In this document: in pieces, positions 10,736 through 19,782 of the stretch
Position numbering within the stretch: position 1 is the stretch's first letter
How the letters are laid out: each line of letters starts with the position of its first letter
Assembly (NCBI GenBank): GCA_001662425.1
Contig: BDDC01000598.1
Coordinates: 14,597-52,575, forward strand
DNA from: Chlamydomonas sphaeroides
Lineage: Eukaryota > Chlorophyta > Chlorophyceae > Chlamydomonadales > Chlamydomonadaceae
DNA: 37,979 nucleotides
Direction of reading: 5' to 3'
The notes under the pieces: model-generated
Seen by the model: only the letters and a program-made list of their open reading frames with translations
The model's database searches: none
What the model was told of the DNA's origin: nothing
Program-made: the position numbers and the translations under genes

Positions 10736-13700
10736 TCAGGGCGCCGCCTCCGGCGGTGGCGGCATGACGTTGACGATGCGGCCCTCCAGCATGGGCTGGA
10801 TGACGTACCTGCGGGGTGGGGTTGGTGGGCCGGGGTTGGTGGGCCGGGGAGATGAAGGGGTGCCCATAGGGGGGAATTGAGGTGTATCGCATGGGTGCGC
10901 CAACTTGGGTGTTATGTGCCCCCATGGGTGTGATTTGCTCAGCCCTGGCCGAAGCGTCCCAGCGCCGGCACCAGCACCGCAGCAGCGCCCGCGACACAGC
11001 CAGCCAGCCGCGCGGCGCCGCGCCGCGCCGCGCCACCCACCCGCCACGCGTCCTCCCATCCCTCCATCATCCCTCCCTCTACATAATCCGCATGCTGCGA
11101 GCGGCACCCGGCACTCACGCGCCCGTCAGCGGGTGCTGCACCGCCACCCCGTGGTTGTGGGGCTTGGAGATCTTGGACCGCCGCGCCGCGGGCGCCAGGC
11201 TGGACATGGCGCCGCCCCAGCCTCCGGTGGCTGTGGCGGCGGCGGCGGCGGCGGGGGCGGGCTCCGCCGCGTCGCCCTCCTCCGGGTTGAGGCTGCGGGG
11301 ACGGGACGGGGGCAGCGGCGGCAGCGGGAGTTGTTGGTGGGTGCGTGCCGTCGCGTAGTGCGGTGTGGCTGTTGCGGGGCCCGCCCCCGGTGGTGAGTGG
11401 CGTGGAGGCCGGGTCCCCACACGCGCCGCCGCAAGTGGTGCCCGGACGTAGCCCGCACGCCTGCGTCTGTGCGGGCCGTGCTCGCTGGCCCGGACCCGGA
11501 TGCCGCTACGCAGCTAGCAGTCGCCACAGCGCCACATTGCCGACACAGCGCCACAACACGCAAGCAGCGGCCGGCCGCCTGGTGCCGCCAAGCCCCTCCC
11601 CCAGTACAGCCACGCTGCGCTCTTTTCCGGCTGTACATCAAGCCAGCCGACGCTGCAGCCGCAGCGAGCGGGCACTCGTAGCGGCGCGCAGTACGGTAGA
11701 TGGAGCCCACAGCGGCCGGCCGCCCTGTGCTAGCCGCCCTGTGCTAGCCGCCCTGTGCTTGCCGCCCTGTGCTTGCCGCCCTGTGCTTGCCGCCCTGTGC
11801 TTGCCGCCCTGTGCTAGCCGCCCTGTGCTAGCCGCCCTGTGCTAGCCGCCCTGTGCTAGCCGCCCTGTGCTAGCCGCCCTGTGCTTGCCGCCCTGTGCTT
11901 GCCGCCCTGTGCTTGCCGCCCTGTGCTAGCCGCCCTGTGCTAGCCGCCCCGTGCTACCTGTCCTATGCTACCCGCCTGATGCTAGCCCGGTGCTAGCCCG
12001 GTGCTAGCCCGGTGCTAGCACTCGCAGCGACACGCAATGGATAGAGCCCACAGCGCCATGGTGGCTCTCGCACGGGTGCGCCAGGAGCGCACCCCGCGGC
12101 CGTGCCCTGCTGGCCGCACCTGTCGGCAGTCTTGGTGCGGGTGCGCCAGGCGTCGGCCATGGACGCCAGGTCGGACGGCTTCTTCTGGACGGGCGCCTTC
12201 CCTGTACGGCAAGAGGGTACGGCAGGGTGTACGGCTTGGTGAGGTACGGTATGAGGGTGCGGCAGGCGGGCAACCGCGCTCGGCGTCATGTCCGGCGCCC
12301 TGTGACGCACGCGCATGCCCCAGAGGCGCGGGGGTGTTGCTTCGGCTGCAGCCCTCAAGTAGGGGCGCTCAAGTGGTGCACACATGTGTCCCAGTGTTGA
12401 GTAGAACAGAACTGCACACATATGAGTTGCATCGTCGCGCGCCGCGTGGCTCACATTTGCCCAGCACCTCAAGCAGCATGAAGTGGTTTTTGAGCGCCAC
12501 CGGCAGCGACACACACGACTCGCCGTCCACCAGAATCTTGCACTCCTGCGGCCGGTATCAGGCGGAAGCAGCGCGTGCAGCACGTGCGAGGTTCGGCGAT
12601 CGCACGCCTGGCAAGCCGCTCCGGGCCGCAGCGGGGCCCCCCTCCCGGAAGCGAAACAAAACAAGCACGTACGCCAAATCATGTATAGATGCGCAGAGCG
12701 TGGCGGGGCTTTCTGTACACAGTGGACGTGTGCTATGCAGGCAGGGGCCAGTACCGTGCGTGCATGTAGATGAGTACATGGTCGAATGGTGAGCGTAGAT
12801 GCAAGGCAGGCAGGCAGGGAACCCACCTTGAATACGTCGTAGCCGTCGTGGCCGGTTCCCACGTACTCCTTGGTAACCACCTTGTACTTGCTGCGGGGCG
12901 GCGGGAAGCGAGTTGCGTGAACGCCTGTACATTGTAAATGAGGTGCATGACCATTGTTTCTTTGTTTCATCTTATTGATGCGTGCGATTGGCTATCGGAC
13001 TCACAGCTCCCCTGGACCGCTCACCGCTCCATGTCCAGGGGCTCCTCCTCGTCCTCCTTGGTCTCGTCAAAGTCAGTGAACTGCGGGAGGGGAGGGCAGG
13101 CGGAAGGGTGTAGGCCTGAGCTTCCTTGCGGCCGACCCTGCTGCCTTTACCCGACCCTGCAGCCTCCATCCCGCGCTCCCTCCCTCCAATCAGCCCCTTC
13201 CTCCCGCCATCTCAGGCCTCCCCACTCGCCGCCCCCCTCGCGCTCACCAGCACCGAGCCGGGCACGATGCGCTGGCCGGGCGGCTGGCTGGGGTCGAACT
13301 TGAACTTGAGGCCGCTGACTTGCGGGAAGCGCCCCTCCAACTTGGGCCAGGCTGCGACGCCGTTCTCCAGCGCACGCACAATCTGTCGGTGCGGAGGACA
13401 ACAGAACAAGGCGCGCATGCCATTGTCAGGGTTGGGGGCACGCGGCATGATGCAGCCCAGTTGGGGGCACGCGGCACGATGCAGCCCATCAACAACAGGC
13501 GCGCGGCGCGATGCAGCCCATCCCGCAAGCAAGCGTGTTTGAGTGTGAAGTAGAACGGAACCCCACACGCGGCACAACAAGCAAGAGTGAGCATGTGCGT
13601 GCGAACGCATGCACGCCGCTGCGGCTGCGCCGCACGGGGGGCGCCGCGCCCCACCTGCTCGCCGGTGCACTCGAGCACCAGCGACTCGTCCACGTAGGGC

Positions 13701-16700
13701 GCGATGGACACCCAGTCGCGAGCCTTGAGCAGCCCCGCGGGGTGGATCTGGTCCGACCTGGTCGGGTTGGGGGTGGGCGGCAGCGGGGGCAGCCAGCAGG
13801 CGTGGGCGCACAGCGCTTGGGCGCAGTGGTCAGGCCGCAGAGAACCGGAACCGCATGTGAAGGGGCTTGGGCGCCCTGCCCAGCATCTGCTACGGGGCGA
13901 AGGCGCGCGGGCGGATGGCCTGCTGTCCGCTGCGGGGCCGGGGCGCCTCACCTCGCCGCTTACTTGCCAACACGCCCCTCGTGCCTAGACCCTCGAGAGA
14001 CCCCGGCTCACCGCAGCGAGCCGCCGTTGAGTATGGCGATGTCGGCGCCCGCCGCTGCCCTGTACACGTCCGCCACAAAGTTGCCCAGGTTGCTCTCCGC
14101 GCCGCGCACCACCTTGAAGCGCCCGTCCAGCGGCTCCAGGCACTCGACCACAATATCGTCCATCTTAGCGCCCAGCACCGCCTTGTACTCCTCCACGATC
14201 TAAGGGGCAAGGCAGCGCACGACGTGTTGATTTCGCAATGACCCAATGAAACCCCGCGCACGTCGCCTTGTGGTGCTGGTCCAGGCAGGCACGTCACGCA
14301 CGCACGTGACTCTCGGAGGCACAGGGGCTCACCGCAGCCACGGTGGGGTCCTCGGGTATGGAGCTGTCGATGGTGATGCGCTTGTTGGACATGACCGGCG
14401 CCGCCGAGCCCTCCTCTAACGCCACCGTCACGACGGACAGGTCGCGCCAGTCGGTGCCTGCGCGCATGGCCGCATGGCCGCATGGCGAGACACGCTCTCG
14501 GGGTCTGCGTGTGAGGACCGGCCACACGCACGACACCGCGGAACATGCATGCCATGGTCCTACGTACCGTGCCATGCATTGGCAACATGTGCGCTTGACC
14601 CAACTATGTTTGGACCATAGTGTCGTCCTCTCACCGCTCTTGACGAGCAGCACTCCGCCGATGGTGTCCTCCACGTAGTGGTGGTCGTGGCCGCCCAGGA
14701 TGAGGTGGATCTCGGGCACCTCAGCCGCCAGCAGCCGGTCGTTGGCCTCCCTGAAGTGGGTCACCGCCACCACGAGCTCGCAGCCGTCGGCCTGCGGACG
14801 GCAGCGAGCGGCATCCACCGGTTGGGACACAGCGTGACATGACTCATGTCGTGCTGTGCGTTGTGCGTTGTGCTGTGCGTTGTGGCTTGCCTCAAGTTTC
14901 ATACATGTGCCCCTTTTCCCCCCGGCTGCCGCCGTGCCCTGCAAGGCGGGGCCCTTGACCCACGCATCGCCGCCTTGGAACGCATCGTCGCATGCTACTT
15001 TGGCCTGCTGCACGTGCTGTGCTCAACTGTCGTGCCACAAGCTCAAACGCAGCATATGGTACGGCAGTGCTCCGACCTGCCGCCGCTCCCCAGCTCGGCC
15101 GGGCCCCCCCTCCCCCACATCGTGCCACCACCCCTCCCTTGTCCGCAGCAGCACGCAGGCCGCCCTCCCAGCAGGCCCCCCCCCCACCTTGAGCTCCGCC
15201 GCCAGCCTCCGGCCCTCCTCCACAAAGCTCACGTAGCGCAGCTCCTCCACGTTGATCTGGCCCAGCGTGTCCAGCCACTCCTCCTCCGCCAGGCCGATGA
15301 AGCCGACCTGGGGGAAGGCCAGTAGGGCAGCAGGATGATGATGGCGCACATGCCGACGTATTTAAACACCCTCGTAACACCATCAGAACACCCTCATAAC
15401 ACCCTCATAACACCCTCAACATCCCGCCATCCCACCTTGACGCCGCTCCACTCGGTCGTCCAGGTGGCCAGCGCATTAGCGTAGGGCTTGCCTGGTGTGG
15501 TCGGGCGGGAGGCTGGGGTCAGCCACGTGCACACACGTGTGCTGGCCAGGGCACATGCGGCCAGGACGTCCGCTCTTGCGCGGCGCCAGCACAGCACTTG
15601 GGTGGCGTTATCGGGGCGACCACCTCTGGGCCCGCGGGCCTGCTTGGGGCTGCTTTACGTGAGGCGCGCAGCCAGCTGCAGGCGGGTCTAGGGGCTGACA
15701 CGCTTCTATCTGTGCTAGTGCGCGGCTGGGGCGTGCGGCAGTGGGTGTGGGGGGAGGGCCATCGCGGCGGCGCCTGCCAGGAGCCGGGGCTCCGCAGGAA
15801 ACAGCAGTAAGGCCGGCAGCAAGCAAGCTGCGGGCGGCTCCGTGGCCCACCCGTGCTCTTCTCGATGACGTTGGCCAGCAGCCAGGGGAACTTGCACTGC
15901 CCGTTGAGCTTGAGCCTGGCAGCGGGGAGATGGGCGGGCACCGCATCAATGGGCAGCAAAGGGCCTCGCGTCCAGTGTTGCTCGCAGGCATGCGCGTAGC
16001 TTGGCGCGGGCAGCAAGAGCGAGCTTGGCCGCAGCGTCGCAACCAGGGGCGGAGCCCATGTGTGGGCTGGGCTGGGCAGCATCCCTTAGCATGCCTGGGC
16101 CGCTGGCAAGGTATTGTCCGTGACATGACGTGACATGGCACGACGCCGTGACACCGGCCACGTGTGCGCTACTGCCGTACACTGCCGTACACTCACAGGT
16201 TGGCCAGGCCGTAGTCAAAGTCGTGGTTCTGGGGGGAAGGGCGAGGGGGAGGGAGCACAGGGCGGGCGGCGCAGTCAGGCGGCGCGGCGGAGGTGGGTCA
16301 CATGAGCTCAGGGGCAACGGGCGACGGGCGGGGCCGGGTCCCGGGGCCCAGGTGTGGGGCCCCCGTGGCTCGTAGGCCGGGCCGCCACAGCGCCACTGCA
16401 CGCCAAGGCCTCCGCTCTGATCGCGTAAGCCCATGTTCATACATAGCCCATGTTCCCCAGATGCCCACCCCGATGCAGGCGATGTTGACGCCGATTTCGT
16501 TGAAGATGGGCGGCATCTGGGCTCCCAGGGTCATGGTAGACATGAGCGAGGGGTTATCTGGGGGCAGGGGAAGGAAAGCATGGGGAGTGGCAGGGGTTGG
16601 GCGCGATGGGGGCCACGGGGCGGAGCGGGGCGGGGCGCGCGGGTGGCGGCGCGTCGTGACCCACCGGCTGGAGGGTACCGCCCAAGCTGCACGCGTGGAG

Positions 16701-18067
16701 GGCCGCACAGCGGCGGCAACCCGGCCATGCTCGGTCGGCCGCCCGGGGCCGCAGCGCGGCGCGCCCCGCGCCTGCACCACCGCCCTCGCGGCTCCGCTGG
16801 CTGCGCACACGCTCGCCATCCGCTTGTAGCAAACCTCCTCGCCCCCACGCATGCCTCAGGCCCCCCGCCTCCCCCCTGCCTCCCCCTGCCTCCCCGCGCC
16901 TCCCCCCCGCCTCCCCCTGCCTCCCCCCGCCTCCNNNNNNNNNNNNNNNNNNNNNNNNNNNNNNNNNNNNNNNNNNNNNNNNNNNNNNNNNNNNNNNNNN
17001 NNNNNNNNNNNNNNNNNNNNNNNNNNNNNNNNNNNNNNNNNNNNNNNNNNNNNNNNNNNNNNNNNNNNNNNNNNNNNNNNNNNNNNNNNNNNNNNNNNNN
17101 NNNNNNNNNNNNNNNNNNNNNNNNNNNNNNNNNNNNNNNNNNNNNNNNNNNNNNNNNNNNNNNNNNNNNNNNNNNNNNNNNNNNNNNNNNNNNNNNNNNN
17201 NNNNNNNNNNNNNNNNNNNNNNNNNNNNNNNNNNNNNNNNNNNNNNNNNNNNNNNNNNNNNNNNNNNNNNNNNNNNNNNNNNNNNAGGCCACACAGGTGT
17301 GTGCGTCGCCGCTGCACACCCGTGGGGCTACGCTGCCCATCCCCGCACCCTGCCAGTCGCCCGCACGGCACCCCGCATGCCACCTCCGCCTCCGCCCTGG
17401 CAGCCACGTACATGCGTCGCCGCTGAACACCACCAGCGGGTTGGCGCCCTGATCCCGCTGCTCGCGGACCTTGTACGCCAGCCGCGCGGCGCCGCCCACG
17501 GGCTCGCGCTGCGCCGGCTCAATGGAGTAGACTGCATGGGTTGGAGGGAGGCGATGGCGACGGGATGGGAGGGTGGGTGTGCCGAGGATCCGTCGTGACC
17601 AGCGGACGTACTCTGGCAACATGCCCTGTCCGCCGCGGCGACGCAACGCAACGGAAGCCGACGCGTGCCGGCTGCATGTGCCACGCACCGTCATTGAAGT
17701 GGCAGAACGTGAGCACCCGCCGCCCGCCAGGCGCCGCAGCCTGCGCGGCCGGGGGCTGGTCCGGCGCGGGGGCGGGAGGGGCCTCGACTTGGGGCGCTGT
17801 GGCTGGGGCTGGGGCGGGCGGCTCGGGCGGTTCGGGCGAGGCTGGCTCGGCCGGGGGCGGGTGCCCGTTGTCGGGCGCGGGCGCCGAGCCGTTCGCCGTC
17901 GTTGCATCAGAGGCTTTGTCCTCTGGTGCTTCTGCTGCAGGCGGCGGCGTGGACGCGGTGGCTTTTGCGCTTGATGTGCTCGTTGCGTCTAGACCGGCTT
18001 CCGCTTCCGCCTTTGGCGTTGGCGCCTGCACAGCCGAGCGTTGGTTCTGGCTCACGCAGGCCCCCAT
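10736..18067 (-). CDS. 5'-nucleotidase family metallophosphatase with predicted N-acylation
   Basis: CD73/UshA-type enzyme expected to release phosphate from 5'-nucleotides. Eighteen exons (complement): 17689-18067, 17412-17531, 16469-16557, 16197-16228, 15851-15915, 15436-15491, 15188-15307, 14635-14791, 14333-14457, 14012-14199, 13655-13757, 13248-13382, 13025-13080, 12827-12890, 12455-12545, 12120-12201, 11119-11292 and 10736-10808; 702 aa, all phases consistent. Metallophosphatase motifs: TFCHFNDVY (Asp126), FSGDAYNPS (Asp165), GNHDFDYG (Asn197-His198), TH at 298-299, GGHDHHYVED (His322-His325). The 5_nucleotid_C domain follows, with ESNLGNFVADVYRAAAGADI near 417-436 and NGGSLR. No signal peptide is seen. 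The protein opens MGACVS, fitting N-myristoylation plus Cys4 palmitoylation, followed by about 100 residues of Pro/Ala-rich spacer. After the catalytic domains come an acidic patch (DETKEDEEEP) and a C-terminal region I do not recognise. Intron 2 contains the assembly gap. The exact substrate is unknown. Confidence 0.9.
11719..11956. repeat. 17-copy 14-bp minisatellite in 5'-nucleotidase intron 16
   Basis: Seventeen head-to-tail units of GCCGCCCTGTGCTW with almost no divergence except the last base. That base reads A,A,T,T,T,T,A,A,A,A,A,T,T,T,A,A,A along the array, so the two unit types form blocks. After a short degenerate stretch, an 11-bp unit (GCTAGCCCGGT) repeats three times at 11981-12013. 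Confidence 0.95.
12376..12420 (-). repeat. Dispersed intronic repeat, copy B
   Basis: In reverse orientation it reads GTTCTGTTCTAC, then CAACACTGGGACACA, matching the core of copies at 4061-4112 and 13531-13579. It lies in 5'-nucleotidase intron 15, close to the exon 15 donor (12454), in the sense orientation. Its left flank has diverged. Confidence 0.55.
13435..13523. repeat. Three-copy imperfect repeat in 5'-nucleotidase intron 11
   Basis: Three imperfect copies of a unit containing GCACGCGGCACGATGCAGCC, separated by short spacers, immediately before dispersed repeat copy C. No coding potential consistent with the gene. Confidence 0.7.
13531..13579 (-). repeat. Dispersed intronic repeat, copy C
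   Basis: The reverse complement contains TGTGCCGCGTGTGGGGTTC followed by CGTTCTAC and a CACACTC block. This is nearly identical over about 30 bp to copy A (4061-4112) in another gene's intron. It lies in intron 11 of the 5'-nucleotidase gene, sense orientation. Confidence 0.65.
15361..15423. repeat. ACACCCTCATA-type tandem repeat in 5'-nucleotidase intron 6
   Basis: Imperfect 12-bp units of the form ATAACACCCTCA, about five copies with some single-base changes, directly upstream on the plus strand of exon 6 (15436-15491). Confidence 0.75.
16859..16934. repeat. CCCCGCCT-type repeat abutting the assembly gap
   Basis: Repeated GCCTCCCCC(T/G) units of 8-11 bp run straight into the N block. This is the likely cause of the gap: a C-rich minisatellite that could not be assembled. 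It lies in intron 2 of the 5'-nucleotidase gene. Confidence 0.8.
16935..17285. other. Assembly gap (351 N)
   Basis: Unknown bases. The flanking exons 2 and 3 of the 5'-nucleotidase gene join in phase and in family register (GDA then YNPSL), so no coding exon needs to be missing here. The true length is unknown. Confidence 1.
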
Positions 18068-18766
18068 ATCGCTTGGAGCTGGGCAGCGGTTCTAAGGAAA
18101 GCTGGTGGGCAAGTCGCCGCGCGTAAGGCGAGTTTGTAAAGCCGTTGCGTGCGTTGAGCTCACAACGCATAGATGCAGTAATTCAATGACGAGCTGCTGT
18201 TTGGTCAAATGCTCGAGCGATTTCCGTTATCAAACTGGACTGCTTTACTGGATGGGCACCCGTACTGCACACAAACCTTCATTACTATCATATCTACGTC
18301 ATGTAGATCATATTGAAGCAGCAGGCTAGTTACTAGTTGAGCAGCAGGTTTTCACGTTGAGATGTTTGCACAACCTGCACCGCCCCCCACGCGAACGTCT
18401 TAACCCTATGATTACGCAGCAGCAGAGGCGGAACGCGCACAGCCTGGGGATGGGTTGCACGGCACGTGCTCGACACCGTTTCCCAATTCCCATTCCCCTG
18501 CGCCGCCGGCCCCCCCCCTCACTCACTCACGGTCCGAGGGGCAGCCAGCGCCCTGCATGGTCCGCAGCCCATAGCCATTCGCATGAGGGCGCTCCGCCAC
18601 GGGCGGTCCGGGCCCACTCTCGCTACCGCTAGGCGCTACACCCAGCCAGCCCCCAATCCAGCTTTTGTGGAATAAGAATGCATGGGGATACACCTGACCC
18701 TCCAACGTCAAGGATGAAGGAGGAGCAATCCGTAGTGACAACCGCAGGACTTTGCATCCTCATCCT

Positions 18767-18801
<35 letters not shown>

Positions 18802-19782
18802 GTACCCCGCTTGCCGAGGAGTGGAGGTTCCCTGCGCGTGTGGGTGTAGCGAAGGCTATGGCTGCTGTTACGATGCTGGGTGGCCGCTGGCGCGGCGCCT
18901 GTTGTACACCTGGACAGCAGCTCGGGGTTTCCGCAGTACCGCACGGAGCTGTGCATGGGCGTGTGGCACAGCAGCACGTGAAGGCAGGGGTCCAGCTCAA
19001 GCTCACCGATGTGCCATGCGCCCAGCAGTTCTGTACCCCCAGTTCCCCACCAGTCGCGTCGCCAGTCGGAGGCCAACAGCGCAGCACGCAGCCCGCCCGC
19101 TAGCAGCCTCGCGCCCACCACACTGCACCCCGTGAGGTGCGGACACAGCACCCGCCAGCCCCTCTGAGCAACATCGCCGGCCGCCCATAGCCGTGGGCAC
19201 CTTACTGCTGCTTGTCCGGAAGTGTGCTGCCCTTGCCGTCGCTGCTGGCCATGTGTTTCCGCGGCCCGCCGGCGTTGCGCTTGCTCGCCCGTGTGGCCCT
19301 CGCCTGTGTGACACTCTTCACCGGGCTCCGCGCCACGACGTTTGTCCGTCCCTGGCCCACACAATCTCCGCCACAATCTCAGTCCTGCATGACGCGTCAG
19401 CACGCAAGTCCAAGTACGACCGTGCCCACCAAAACGCGGCCCGCGCAACACCCCGGCGCCGAAACTTGCCTCGGCCGCCCCTGCTGCACGCACTCTAAAC
19501 CGTCAGTCATCTTCCCCCGGCGCCTGCTCCATCCTCCCCTGCCCTTCCGGCCCCACTACTCGCAGGCAGTCCCATCGCCGAGCCGCCCGCCCGTCACGCA
19601 ACGCCCCGCACCCCCGGTCCGCTCGCACACGGCCAGAGCGCCCCGGCCCAGCGGCTCGCCTGCGGCTGGCGGGTGCTCCCCAGCCTCTGTCCCCCGCCCC
19701 GCGCGCCCGCTGGCCCCTAGCGCGCCAGCGCCTCGCCGCTCCCGCAATGAGATCCAAACTCCCTGCGAAAGCGCCACGCAGC
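18068..19782. other. Intergenic region upstream of 5'-nucleotidase, downstream of DPE1
   Basis: This 1.7-kb stretch must contain the 5'-nucleotidase promoter and 5' UTR (18068 upward) and the DPE1 3' UTR (19782 downward). The part at about 18130-18360 is clearly AT-richer than the rest. A CAG repeat is at 18767-18799. I found no TTACA for DPE1 polyadenylation and no convincing gene; the open frames across 18678-19500 lack protein-like composition. Confidence 0.55.
18767..18799. repeat. (CAG)11 trinucleotide repeat
   Basis: Eleven perfect CAG units on the plus strand. They read CTG in the direction of DPE1, about 1 kb beyond its stop codon, and would be transcribed only if the DPE1 3' UTR is that long. 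Confidence 0.95.

Noticed and set aside
11345..11845. Open frame across the 14-bp minisatellite that would encode a repeated Cys-rich peptide
   Set aside because: The frame is open only because the repeat lacks stops; it lies antisense in an intron of a well-supported gene.
11719..11956. CRISPR-like array
   Set aside because: Units are contiguous 14-mers without spacers in a eukaryotic intron.
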